Source: an uncultured Planctomycetota bacterium
GTDB taxonomy: Bacteria > Planctomycetota > Planctomycetia > Gemmatales > HRBIN36
Direction: 5' to 3'
NCBI GenBank assembly: GCA_937944855.1
Contig: CALFAY010000039.1
Coordinates: 32,991 to 96,990 of the forward strand
DNA: 64,000 nt
Notes under the pieces: model-generated
Told to the model about the DNA's origin: nothing
The model's input: only the letters and a program-made list of their open reading frames with translations
Database searches by the model: none
Program-made: the position numbers and the translations under genes
In this document: positions 41,340 to 49,791 of the stretch, piece after piece
Layout: every line of letters starts with the position of its first letter
How positions within the stretch are numbered: position 1 is the stretch's first letter

Positions 41340-42120
41340 GGGAACGATTCTCAGGCCCCAGCGAGGGATGTTCCAGAAACAGCGTGGAACGGGCGAAGCC
41401 GTACACGGCGCTGAAGTGATCCAGGAAGCGTTCCCGCACCCGGGCCGGTCGCAGCGGACGGCGACATTCCCGGGCCATCGAGGTCATCGGTCGTTGCCGG
41501 TCGCCGACCAGCACGCGGCGGTACGGCTCCAGCAGCGGATTGACGTTGAGGATGGCCCCGTAGCCGGTCACGTCGTTGGCCACCGCCACGCCCAGGCAGG
41601 CGATGGGCCGCCGGCCGGCGAACACGAAGCGGCCCGGCTCCACGGACAGATTGGCGACCTCATGCTCCGCCAACACCCGCCGCAGGACCGTTTGCAGCCG
41701 GCGCAGATGCTCGCCCAGCGTCAAACCCCGGCGTCGCAACGGCAGAATCGCAGCCGCCATCATCTGGCCGGGCAGATGCAGCCAGCAGCCTCCGCCCCGG
41801 GCCACCCAACGGACTTCGCAGGTTGCTTCGGCATCGTCCTCGGGATCCAGAAGGATGTGCGTCCAACTGCCCTCCCGGCCCACGCTGATGAAGCGGGAAA
41901 TCTCGCACAACAACAAAGCGGAGGCCTCGCCGTTTTCCACTTCCCGCCGCATCTGGTCATGCAGCCGCACGAACGCCGAGTATTCCAGCGTTCCGAACAT
42001 CCAGACCCGCAGCGTCGTGCTGTCGGCACCACAGGCTGTTCCCGGTATGATCGGAAACGCGTTCACGAAAGTACCCTTCCTCAGCGTTGCCCGGCCCAGA
42101 GGACGGAACCGCTTGCGCAT
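41317..42120 (-). CDS. LipB/LplA-family protein lacking LipB catalytic residues
   Basis: A 267-residue member of the octanoyltransferase/lipoate ligase fold. RWVARGGGCWLHLPGQMMAA matches the RGG-x-TxHxPGQ motif including its histidine. LipB transfers octanoate from acyl carrier protein using a Lys (RKIASLG) and a Cys (NPCG). Here these read RRPIACLG and VLVGDRQ, so Lys is Pro and Cys is Gly by my alignment. It heads the unit with lipA. It may be a divergent transferase using other residues, or a binding protein. The ATG at 42120 has GAGGGTGAGG upstream. Family placement is firm, activity is not. Confidence 0.82.
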   Translation of the reverse strand: MRKRFRPLGRATLRKGTFVNAFPIIPGTACGADSTTLRVWMFGTLEYSAFVRLHDQMRREVENGEASALLLCEISRFISVGREGSWTHILLDPEDDAEATCEVRWVARGGGCWLHLPGQMMAAAILPLRRRGLTLGEHLRRLQTVLRRVLAEHEVANLSVEPGRFVFAGRRPIACLGVAVANDVTGYGAILNVNPLLEPYRRVLVGDRQRPMTSMARECRRPLRPARVRERFLDHFSAVYGFARSTLFLEHPSLGPENRSHAIASPR

Positions 42121-42537
42121 CGGTCCTCACCCTCATCATAGCACCCTCGTCCAACCTGCAATAGCGGGCAGCTTTCGGTTTTTCGGACGACCCTGCGGCG
42201 CATATCCGCTGCTTTCGTTTGCTTTGTCGAGCTTCACCCTTGACAGACCGTCTGGAGCGAACATAATCACTGACACCTGCGGTTTGTCAGGAATCGCAGG
42301 AAGCCTTTCTCGATCAGGCCGGCTCTGCACGACGATTCTGCAACCGGCGGGACTCGTAGCGAAGGATTCGGGATCGAACAGAGCAACCGTCGCCGGGCCT
42401 GTGCCTGCGCCGATCTTCCGCAGCGGCTTGCCATCCGGGAGCGGATCGGTTTTCTGGCCCCCCTGGGAACCACCGCTTCCGGATGCTTTTTCGCCACGGG
42501 ATGATGTTCGCCCAGCTTGCCCCAGGCATAAGGCAGA
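42121..42537. other. 417-bp divergent spacer, possible gene remnant
   Basis: Lies between the lip unit (minus) and pxpA (plus). On the minus strand two frames stay open for most of it: one, ending at 42136, reads in part GGQKTDPLPDGKPLRK and VALFDPESFATSPAGCR; another begins MPGASWANIIPWRKSIRK. Neither has a convincing start and domain together. It may hold a decayed gene or only promoters. Confidence 0.4.
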
Positions 42538-43254
42538 ATGAACCTGATGCCGTGTGTCGATTTGAACGCTGATCTTGGCGAAGGCTGTCCGCAGGACGCG
42601 GAGTTGATGCCGCTATTGACCTCGGCCAACATCGCCTGCGGCGGCCACGCCGGCGACCTCGAAATCATGCGGACCACGCTCCAACTGGCCCGACGCTTCG
42701 GCGTGCAGGTCGGAGCGCACCCCGGTTATCCGGATCGAGAGCATTTCGGCCGACGGGACATGGATCTGCCGGCCGAACACCTGCGCCGAATGCTGCGGGA
42801 GCAGATCGAGCGTCTGCGAGATCTGGCGGACGAGGTGGGCGTGGTCGTGGCCTGTCTGAAAGCGCATGGGGCCTTGTACAATCGGGCCTGCCGGGATGAA
42901 GCAACGGCCGACCTGGTCGCGGAAATCGCCGGGGAGACGCGGCTGGCCCTGCTCGGCTTGCCGGAGTCGGAGCTGGCAAAAGCGGCCCGTCGTCGCGGCC
43001 TTCGCTTCGTGGCCGAGGGGTTTGCCGACCGGCGCTACCTTCCCGACGGCTCGCTCGTCCCCCGCTGGGAACCCGACGCCTTGATCGCCGATCCGCGGGA
43101 AGGAGCCGAGCAGGTGGCGTGGTTGATCCGTGAACGCGGCGTGGAAACGATCTGCGTCCACGGCGACCATCCGCAGGCCGTGGCGTTTGTGACAGCCTTG
43201 CGTCAATCGCTGCTCGAAGCAGGCGTAGTCATCCGGGCTTTTTCACCGCAGTGA
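42538..43254 (+). CDS. pxpA: 5-oxoprolinase subunit A (LamB/YcsF family)
   Basis: A 238-residue LamB/YcsF protein. The N-terminus VDLNADLGEGCPQDAELMP, the SANIACGGHAGD motif, GAHPGYPD and KAHGALYN are all diagnostic. In bacteria PxpA with PxpB and PxpC forms ATP-dependent 5-oxoprolinase; pxpB and pxpC are not adjacent here. A start at 42547 is possible. A stem-loop follows the stop. Confidence 0.92.
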   Translation: MNLMPCVDLNADLGEGCPQDAELMPLLTSANIACGGHAGDLEIMRTTLQLARRFGVQVGAHPGYPDREHFGRRDMDLPAEHLRRMLREQIERLRDLADEVGVVVACLKAHGALYNRACRDEATADLVAEIAGETRLALLGLPESELAKAARRRGLRFVAEGFADRRYLPDGSLVPRWEPDALIADPREGAEQVAWLIRERGVETICVHGDHPQAVAFVTALRQSLLEAGVVIRAFSPQ

Positions 43255-43281
43255 CGAAGGTGCCGCAGGCCCCGGAAACCC

Positions 43282-43314
43282 CGAGGCCTGCCGGCGAAAC
43301 GCCGACAGACCTCG
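43282..43314. terminator. Stem-loop between convergent genes
   Basis: A 15-bp stem with two mismatches (CGAGGCCTGCCGGCG pairing with CGCCGACAGACCTCG) and an AAA loop. It lies between pxpA and the Cys-rich lipoprotein gene. No T-tract follows on either strand. Confidence 0.5.
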
Positions 43315-43392
43315 CGGGATGATCTTCGCCCGGCCAGCACGAACGACAACCTCACGATCCCGCCCGTGCCGGGCTGTTTATCGTGGATGCGA

Positions 43393-43632
43393 CTATTCCT
43401 TCGCCGGCTCGGCTGGGGCATCGCTCTTGGGAGCCGCGTTCGGCATCGGTGCCGGGAGTTTTTCCGGAACGCTGGCCGGTGCCGGTGCCGCTCCGACGAC
43501 GTGGGGCTGCACGACCTGGCCGTAGCCGCAGGTCGGACAGAGGTCCCCGCAACAATCGCAGGTGTGGTGCAGGCAGCAGCCGGCGCCGCCTAGCAGGGCC
43601 GCCAGAACCATCGATGCCATCAAGCCACGCAT
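43393..43632 (-). CDS. Small cysteine-rich lipoprotein
   Basis: A 79-residue protein with a signal ending LAALLGGAGCC. The mature N-terminus is cysteine-rich (CCLHHTCDCCGDLCPTCGYG), with CxxC and CxC spacings that could bind a metal or make disulfides, followed by a Pro/Ala/Lys-rich tail (VPEKLPAPMPNAAPKSDAPA). The ATG at 43632 follows AAAGGA. I do not recognise the family. Confidence 0.72.
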   Translation of the reverse strand: MRGLMASMVLAALLGGAGCCLHHTCDCCGDLCPTCGYGQVVQPHVVGAAPAPASVPEKLPAPMPNAAPKSDAPAEPAKE

Positions 43633-43844
43633 GGGTCGTTCCTTTCCCCTGGTCATTTCGCCACTCATCGCCTGTTCCCTGGCAGCAATCTTTTCGGCCC
43701 GTCGGTGCGGACGCCTTGACCCGCAGCTTGTAGGGTAGTTGCGATTGGTCGCATCGGGAGTGGGGAGATTGCCGAAGGACGGAAACCTGACGATTGCATA
43801 GACCGCCAGGCGGGAAAGCCGTCGGGCGCATGAGGATTCCACTC

Positions 43845-44537
43845 ATGGACGCGATAATTCTGGCGGCGGGTCTGGGAACCCGCCTGCGTCCGCACACGCT
43901 GCGAACGCCCAAGCCGCTGCTGCCGGTTCAGGGTCGGCCAATCCTCGATTGGACCTTGGCGGCCCTGCCGCCTGCGATTCGCCGCGTCGTCGTGGTCGTC
44001 AATTACCTGGCCGAACAGATCGAGGATTATCTCCGACAGCAGACGCACTTCCGGGATTGGCAGACGGTTCGGCAAGACAACCCGCGCGGCACTGGCGACG
44101 CCTTCCGGTGCTGCAAGGACCATCTGCGCTCCCAGCGTTGTCTGGTGCTCAACGGCGACGACCTGTACGGAGCGGCCGATCTCCGTGCTTTGACCTCCTT
44201 TCCCGCCGCGATCCTGGTGCAGAAGGTCGAGAACCCGCGCCTGTGGGGAATCGCTTTGCTCAAACCTGATGGCACGGTCGAACGCCTGGTCGAGAAGCCG
44301 GACATGGACGGTCCCGCTCTGGGCAATCTCGGTGCGTATGTCTTTCCACGGGATGTCCTGGAGATGGACCTGCCCCTGTCCCCGCGGGGAGAGTACGAGA
44401 TCACGGATTACGTCACGCTGCTGGCTCAGAGGCAGCCGGTGATTCCCGTCGAGGCCCGGTTCTGGCTGCCGATCGGCTCCATCGAGGCCTGGGAACGTGC
44501 CCAAACCCTCGACCTGAGCCTTCTTCCGTCACCGTGA
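43845..44537 (+). CDS. Sugar-1-phosphate nucleotidyltransferase
   Basis: A 230-residue NTP transferase. The signature ILAAGLGTRLRPHTLRTPKP is at residues 4-23, with LVLNGDDLYG holding the metal-binding Asp and GIALLKPDGTVERLVEKP following. This is the mannose-1-phosphate guanylyl-/glucose-1-phosphate uridylyl-/MurNAc-1-phosphate uridylyltransferase (MurU-like) group; length and lack of a hexapeptide tail favour the short MurU/HddC type. The exact sugar is unknown. An ATG at 43830 is an alternative start. Confidence 0.86.
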   Translation: MDAIILAAGLGTRLRPHTLRTPKPLLPVQGRPILDWTLAALPPAIRRVVVVVNYLAEQIEDYLRQQTHFRDWQTVRQDNPRGTGDAFRCCKDHLRSQRCLVLNGDDLYGAADLRALTSFPAAILVQKVENPRLWGIALLKPDGTVERLVEKPDMDGPALGNLGAYVFPRDVLEMDLPLSPRGEYEITDYVTLLAQRQPVIPVEARFWLPIGSIEAWERAQTLDLSLLPSP

Positions 44538-45082
44538 ACCAAAAACGCCCAGATTTTTTGTGTTGCAAATGATCTCTTGGAGAAACACAAGTCTTCAAAA
44601 AATGTCTAAGCAGTGTAACTGCCTGACCTGAAGCGGGGTTGTGTTCATCGGAGTCTTGACCAGATGAATTATCATTTCGTTAATGTCTGGCAACAATTTT
44701 TCCCCCGAAAAGTTAACACGGATTGTCACACCAGGCCCAGTTCCAAGGCAGCCAAAGCCGCGGTGGGATGACGAAAGTGCTTGACCAGGATACGGTAACG
44801 GCTGTTTGTGGAAATTCTCAAAAGAATCTGGAACTTTGGCGTAGGAATTGTTACCGTGAAAGGAAGTCCCTTTCCCAACCCCACAGGTGCGGAGGGGTTC
44901 CCGAACATCGGCCGGCTCCCTGTTCCGAGTCGGTCCTGCGGACCGCGCTGCCATCGGCCCTCGGCTGTCCGGTCGTGGCGCGGTTCGAATTGGCATCGTC
45001 CGTATTATCTTCGCGCCAACTCTGCCATCTCAGCGATTGCCTCTAGCGTGCCGTGCCGTCTGCCCAGTAAGATAGGGGGAGC
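44538..45082. other. 545-bp spacer without a supported gene
   Basis: AT-richer than its surroundings in its first half (44550-44860), with A-runs but no recognisable domain on either strand. It precedes the release-factor-like gene and may hold a long leader. Short open frames in it have codon use unlike the neighbours. Confidence 0.45.
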
Positions 45083-45610
45083 GTGACGGCCGGCATGCGC
45101 GATCAATGGACGAGACTGAGCGACCAGCAGCTTCTCAACCAATGTTCCGTGGACACCTATCGTGCCAGTGGACCGGGCGGGCAGAAGCGCAATAAGACCA
45201 GTTCTGCGGTGCGCTTGCGGCACGGACCCAGCGGCCTGATCGTCATTGCCGAGGAGAGCCGGTCCCAGCACGAGAACAAGGCTCGGGCCTTGCGACGACT
45301 GCGGAAGCAGCTGTTCCTCAAGATTCGCCAGCCGTTTCCGCCGGAAGATCCCGCCGCCGTAGAATTGCTGGAGTCGTTGCGGTCCCGGAACTGGAAGCTG
45401 AGGCCGAAGGAGGCCGACTTCTGGCCGACTGTCGGCATCTGCCTGGATGCCCTGGCGGTTCACGAGGGTCGTCTCCGCGAAGCCGCGGTTGCTCTGGGGA
45501 CGAGCACCGCCAGGCTGGTGGAACTGCTGGCCTCGGAACCGAAAGTCTGGGAGCAGGCCAATCATCTCCGTCGTCAGTTCGGGCACAAGCCCCTCAAAGC
45601 TGCCGATTGA
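45083..45610 (+). CDS. Release-factor-like protein with GGQ motif
   Basis: A 175-residue protein with the peptidyl-tRNA hydrolysis motif [19 protein letters not shown] near residues 27-45. It lacks the codon-recognition domain of RF1/RF2, so it belongs with the ArfB/YaeJ/ICT1-like rescue or PrfH-like set. The long basic tail with which ArfB enters the mRNA channel is not evident (tail is GHKPLKAAD), so a different role is possible. GTG at 45083 after GGGGGA was taken as start; ATG at 45095 is an alternative. Next gene starts a few bases after. Confidence 0.86.
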   Translation: MTAGMRDQWTRLSDQQLLNQCSVDTYRASGPGGQKRNKTSSAVRLRHGPSGLIVIAEESRSQHENKARALRRLRKQLFLKIRQPFPPEDPAAVELLESLRSRNWKLRPKEADFWPTVGICLDALAVHEGRLREAAVALGTSTARLVELLASEPKVWEQANHLRRQFGHKPLKAAD

Positions 45611-45627
45611 CTCCGAGGTTTCGCCGC

Positions 45628-46083
45628 ATGTCCACGCCAGAAGGGTTCAGTTGGATCGACAAACCGCGGCTGGCCGCGATGGCTCAGCCGGACTCCCTGG
45701 ACGAATTGCGTTGGCTCAAGGAGCAGGGGATTGACGTGCTGCTGTGTTTGACGGAAGATCCACCCTGTCGCCGCGACATCAACGAGGCCGGGCTGATGAG
45801 CGTGCATGTGCCCATCGAGGACATGACCGCGCCCAGCCAGGAGGAACTCCAGCGTTGCGTGGGCACCCTGGAGCGGGTCTTAGCCAGCGGTTTGGGCGTG
45901 GCCGTGCACTGTCGCGCCGGCCTGGGACGGACGGGAACGGTCCTGGCCGCCTACTTCGTCCAGCGCGGCGACTCCGCGGCCGAGGCGATCCGACGCATCC
46001 GCACTCTGCGGCCCGGTTCGGTGGAAACTCCGGAACAGGAGGAGAGCATCCGGGAATTCGCCCGACGGAAGCGCATCGTTTGA
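45628..46083 (+). CDS. Dual-specificity/tyrosine phosphatase family protein
   Basis: A 151-residue phosphatase. The P-loop is VHCRAGLGRTGTVLA (HC-x5-R-T), with the general acid Asp likely in VPIEDMTAPS. Family members remove phosphate from proteins, inositides or nucleotides; the target is unknown. The ATG at 45628 follows GAGG; an in-frame TTG at 45607 overlaps the stop of the release-factor-like gene, so coupling is possible. Confidence 0.87.
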   Translation: MSTPEGFSWIDKPRLAAMAQPDSLDELRWLKEQGIDVLLCLTEDPPCRRDINEAGLMSVHVPIEDMTAPSQEELQRCVGTLERVLASGLGVAVHCRAGLGRTGTVLAAYFVQRGDSAAEAIRRIRTLRPGSVETPEQEESIREFARRKRIV

Positions 46084-46117
46084 CTTTGAGATCTCGCCCC
46101 AAAGGGAGGAAGTGCCA

Positions 46118-46798
46118 ATGGCTCGCGTGGCAGTGATTCTGAGCGGCTGCGGCGTCTTCGACGGCACGGAGATCCACGAGGCCGTCCTGACTCTGCTGGC
46201 TTTGGACCGGGAAGGGGCCCAGGTGGAATGTCTGGCTCCCAACAAGCCGCAAATGCACGTCATCAACCACCTGACCAAACAACCGACCAACGAAACACGG
46301 AACGTGCTGGTCGAGTCGGCCCGCATCGCCCGCGGCAAGATCCGCGACTTGGCCGAAGCCAGGGCCGACGAGTTCGACGCGGTCATTCTGCCCGGCGGCT
46401 TCGGAGCGGCCAAGAACCTGTCTGATTACGCCACCAAGGGCGAAAAGTTCGAACTCGATCCCCACGTCAAACGCTTCCTGCACGACATGCACAAGCAGGG
46501 CAAACCGATCGGCGGCATCTGCATTAGTCCGGTCCTGCTGGCCAAAGCGTTCGGCTCCGGCGGCTCGCCGAAGATCACCATCGGCAAGGATCCGGAGACG
46601 GCCAACCACATCGAAGCTCTCGGGGCCGAGCACATCAGCTGTCCGGTGGATGATTTCGTCGTCGATCCGGAGCACAAGATCGTGACCACGCCGGCCTACA
46701 TGCTGGCCCGGAGCATCGGCGAGACCGCCGCGGGCATCGAGAAACTGGTCCACGAGGTGCTGCGGCTGGTCAAGGCCAAAAAGCCGGCCCACGCTTGA
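46118..46798 (+). CDS. elbB: ElbB-type DJ-1/PfpI glyoxalase-like protein
   Basis: A 226-residue class I amidotransferase-like protein. VILSGCGVFDGTEIHEAVLT at the N-terminus, LPGGFGAAKNLSDYA and GGICISPVLLAKAF with the elbow cysteine match ElbB (isoprenoid biosynthesis protein with amidotransferase-like domain). E. coli ElbB has glyoxalase activity in vitro; the physiological role is unclear. The ATG at 46118 has AAAGGGAGGA at the right distance. Confidence 0.92.
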   Translation: MARVAVILSGCGVFDGTEIHEAVLTLLALDREGAQVECLAPNKPQMHVINHLTKQPTNETRNVLVESARIARGKIRDLAEARADEFDAVILPGGFGAAKNLSDYATKGEKFELDPHVKRFLHDMHKQGKPIGGICISPVLLAKAFGSGGSPKITIGKDPETANHIEALGAEHISCPVDDFVVDPEHKIVTTPAYMLARSIGETAAGIEKLVHEVLRLVKAKKPAHA

Positions 46799-46814
46799 AC
46801 GCTGAGGGAAGAGT

Positions 46815-46898
46815 TTCCCTCACCCCAGCCCTCTCCCAGGAGAGAGGGAGAACCCCTCACCCCGGTTCTCTCCCGGGGGAGAGGGTGGGGTGAGGGTT
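46815..46898. repeat. Interspersed palindromic repeat, copy A
   Basis: Outer arms CCCTCACCCC (46817-46826) and GGGGTGAGGG (46887-46896) enclose two smaller CTCTCC/GGAGAG hairpins. It lies between the convergent elbB and Gfo/Idh genes and could end transcription from both sides. Related sequences occur at about 56.45 and 57.0 kb. Confidence 0.75.
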
Positions 46899-46929
46899 GT
46901 CTCTTACAACGCGGCCCTGTTCGATCCGA

Positions 46930-48306
46930 TCAATACTCCCGCTTCCGCTTGATGCCTGGCTGAGGCACGGGGTACTTGCCCTCGGCGTCGGCCTGCACTG
47001 GTGCCGCACTTTCCATCGTGAAGGCGTCCACGTTGCCTGCGAATTCGTGGTCGTGGTTGAGCATCTCGTCGTAAGTGACGGCCTGTCCGGTGTGGCAGGC
47101 GAAACGGCCCATCGCGGTGACGACGCTGGCGATGACGCCCCGCTCGACCTCGTTGTACGGCTTGTCGTTCTTGATCGCCTCGATGAGGTGGTCCCATTCG
47201 AGTTGGTAGGGGTTAGGCTCTCGTCGGCCGTACTGCCAGATGATCTTCTCCGTGGTCATCTTGTGGCCCTTGTAGATGCGGCAGCGCGCCGGGGTGTGCC
47301 CAGCGGCGGAGATGACGGCCGAGCCTTTGCTGCCGTGGGCGTAGCTGGCGAACTCCTGACGGCAGCCGGGGATGGTGCGGCCTTCCATCCAGAGCTTGGT
47401 GCCGTCGTCGAAGGTGAACTCGGTCGAGTACGAATCGAAGTTCTGATCCACATAGTTGCCGCGGTAGTGCCGACCGCCGGAACCGTAGGCAAGCGTCGGC
47501 CAGGCTCCCTTCATCCAGCAGCACTCGTCAATGTTGTGGATGAGGAAATCGCTGTAGGCTCCGCCGCTGGCCCACAGGAAGCCGTGGAAGTGAGCAATCT
47601 GGTAGAGCAGTTCGCTGGGATAGCGGTTGGGATCACGGGGCGGAGCGAAAGCGCTGCCGGTCGGTCCGGCCTGGCGATAGGCCCGCAGCATGAGGATGTC
47701 GCCGATCATGCCATCCTGGATCCGCTTGAGCAGTTCATGGCGGGCGTCGCAGTGGCGGCACATCAGGCCGACGCCGACCTTGATGTTCTTCTTCTTGGCC
47801 TCTTCGTTGAGCTGCAACATGCGGCGGCTGCTCGGCCCGTCCACCGTGACCGGCTTTTCCATGAAGACGTTGATGCCGCGTTCGATGGCGAGCTTGAAGT
47901 GCGGCCAGCGAAAGGCCGGGGGCGTGGTCAGGATGACGATGTCGCCCGCTTTGAGGCAATCCATAGCCTTGGCCGCTCCGTCGAAGCCGATGAACTTGTT
48001 GTCGTCCGGCACCTCCACCTGGGCGGAAAATTCGTCCTTGAGGTTGTCGTAGCTGCTTTTAAGCCGATGGGGGAAGACGTCGGCCATGGCGACGAGCTTG
48101 GTGTAACCGGCCTTGCTGCGCATCGCGTCTCCGGCGGCGCCGGTGCCGCGTCCGCCGCAGCCGACCAGGGCCAAGCGAATCACGTCGCTGCCGGCAGCGT
48201 GGACGGCCGGCAGAACGACCTTCGACAACGCCGAGGCGGCCACGAGACCGCTGCCGACCTTGAGGACGTCGCGGCGGGTGGGGGGAGCAGACCGATCAGG
48301 TTTCAC
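46930..48306 (-). CDS. Tat-exported Gfo/Idh/MocA oxidoreductase
   Basis: A 458-residue NAD(P)-binding oxidoreductase. A twin-arginine signal (TRRDVLKVGSGLVAASALSK) starts about residue 10. The Rossmann motif is RLALVGCGGRGTGAAG, the catalytic EKPVTVDG motif is present, and the C-terminal half is typical of planctomycete secreted sugar dehydrogenase-like members (HNIDECCWMKGAWP, YSTEFTFDDG). The GTG at 48306 was chosen since GGAAGGAGATAG stands correctly before it; a TTG at 48342 is unlikely. Confidence 0.9.
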   Translation of the reverse strand: MKPDRSAPPTRRDVLKVGSGLVAASALSKVVLPAVHAAGSDVIRLALVGCGGRGTGAAGDAMRSKAGYTKLVAMADVFPHRLKSSYDNLKDEFSAQVEVPDDNKFIGFDGAAKAMDCLKAGDIVILTTPPAFRWPHFKLAIERGINVFMEKPVTVDGPSSRRMLQLNEEAKKKNIKVGVGLMCRHCDARHELLKRIQDGMIGDILMLRAYRQAGPTGSAFAPPRDPNRYPSELLYQIAHFHGFLWASGGAYSDFLIHNIDECCWMKGAWPTLAYGSGGRHYRGNYVDQNFDSYSTEFTFDDGTKLWMEGRTIPGCRQEFASYAHGSKGSAVISAAGHTPARCRIYKGHKMTTEKIIWQYGRREPNPYQLEWDHLIEAIKNDKPYNEVERGVIASVVTAMGRFACHTGQAVTYDEMLNHDHEFAGNVDAFTMESAAPVQADAEGKYPVPQPGIKRKREY

Positions 48307-48456
48307 GGGGCTATCTCCTTCCAGTTCACTCGAGGCGGGCAACTCCAGGCGGGACCAGGCGGCGAACCTCTCGCCGACCTCACCTTCGGCATCAGCTTAT
48401 CGCCCCGAAAGCCTCCCCGCAACGTCGGCGAAAATGGTGCTGATGATTCCTGCGAG

Positions 48457-49761
48457 TCACCGCACGGCGTGGAAGACCAGGCCGGTGAGCAGTTTGGGAT
48501 AGAAGTAGGTGGACTTGGGCGGCATCTTCTCGCCGCCGCCAGCAATCTGCCGAATGTGTTCCATCGTCGCCGCCGGAACCAGAACGGCAATCTGGCATGC
48601 CTTGCTCCGCACGGCCTGCTGCACCTCGTCGAGCCGATGGACATAGCGGCACGTCGGATCGCATTCCAAGGCCCCGGCCAGGAGGTCGTCGAGGACCAGG
48701 ACATGGAGCACACTGACCGCCAAACTTCGCCAAGCGGGGCTGCGTTGGGGAGCTAACTCGGCCATCGCCTCCGGCTTGCGGAAGCGGGCTAATTGCCAGA
48801 CGCCATCGCAGACTGTCCCGAAGCCAAGCACTTCCTGGGTGCCTTCCGCTTCGATCAGTTCCCTCATCGTCGCCGCCGCTTCGTCGCCGACGCCGACCTT
48901 TTCCACGTCGAAATGTTCCCGCAACAAGGCCCGCAACGCCTCGCCGCTGATTTCCGGCAAGCCGCTCACCAGCCGATGCGTGGGCAGAATCCGCAGGCCC
49001 GGATCGCTCATGCCGACCAGCGCCGTCAGCACGAAATTGGCCGGAGCCTGGTCGTCGGCGAGTTGCCCGGCCTGCCGCAGTTCGTCGCGGTATCTCAAAG
49101 CGGTTTCATAGCGGTGATGGCCATCGGCGATGAAGACCGGACGGGGATACAGGAGCCGTTGCACGTCGGCGATGCGATGCAGGTCGCGCAGCGGCCAGAA
49201 GCGGCTGACGACGCCGAGATGATCGACCGCTTCCAGGGGCGGCTGCCGCAGCACCGCCTCATCGAGAAGCTGCTGCACGGCGCATTCCGGATCAGGATAC
49301 AGCCCGAAAATGGGGCTGATGTTCATCCCCGTGGCGCGGAGCAGATGCAGGCGGTCCTCCTTTGGGCCGGACATCGTTTCCTCGTGAGGGAAAATGCGTC
49401 CGCTACCGAACGGCTCGAGGCGGATTCGGGCCAGCACGCCGCGACGGGTGAAGGTCTGACCGTCGAGAGAAAACGACTGGTGATAGACGTACAATGCGGG
49501 GTGCGGATCCTGGATCAGGATGCCTTCGCGTTGCCATTCCCGCAGCAACCGAGCGGCCCGGACGTAGCGGTCCTGGGGGCCGGCATCGCCAGGCTCGGAG
49601 CGATTCAGTTCCAAGCGAATGACGTTGGCCGGATGCCGACGGTGCAACGCCTCCTGCAAGGCTTCGTCCACGACATCGTAGGGTGGAGCGACGACATCGC
49701 TGAGCGCACCCACGCGGCCCAGGTCGTATCGCCATGCTTGGAACGGCTGCACATCGGGCAT
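48457..49761 (-). CDS. DUF1015 family protein
   Basis: A 434-residue protein of unknown function. DUF1015 features are AWRYDLGRVGALSDVVAPPY at the start, RRGVLARIRLEPFGSGRIFP and HEETMSGPKEDRLHLLRA, IADGHHRYETALRYRDEL and PPKSTYFYPKLLTGLVFHAV at the end. The clustered His/Glu/Arg/Asp residues suggest an enzyme active site, but no reaction is assigned with certainty. The ATG at 49761 follows GGAAGG. It is divergent from the YggS-type gene by 30 bp. Confidence 0.88.
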   Translation of the reverse strand: MPDVQPFQAWRYDLGRVGALSDVVAPPYDVVDEALQEALHRRHPANVIRLELNRSEPGDAGPQDRYVRAARLLREWQREGILIQDPHPALYVYHQSFSLDGQTFTRRGVLARIRLEPFGSGRIFPHEETMSGPKEDRLHLLRATGMNISPIFGLYPDPECAVQQLLDEAVLRQPPLEAVDHLGVVSRFWPLRDLHRIADVQRLLYPRPVFIADGHHRYETALRYRDELRQAGQLADDQAPANFVLTALVGMSDPGLRILPTHRLVSGLPEISGEALRALLREHFDVEKVGVGDEAAATMRELIEAEGTQEVLGFGTVCDGVWQLARFRKPEAMAELAPQRSPAWRSLAVSVLHVLVLDDLLAGALECDPTCRYVHRLDEVQQAVRSKACQIAVLVPAATMEHIRQIAGGGEKMPPKSTYFYPKLLTGLVFHAVR

Positions 49762-49791
49762 AGAACCTTCCTTCAAAAAGCGTGACGGTAA

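Noticed and set aside
42340..42400. tRNA-like TTCGATCCC stretch on the minus strand
   Set aside because: No acceptor stem or anticodon arm could be folded around it.
44595..44996. 133-codon minus-strand open frame in the 44.5-45.1 kb spacer
   Set aside because: No ribosome site, no domain and atypical codon use.
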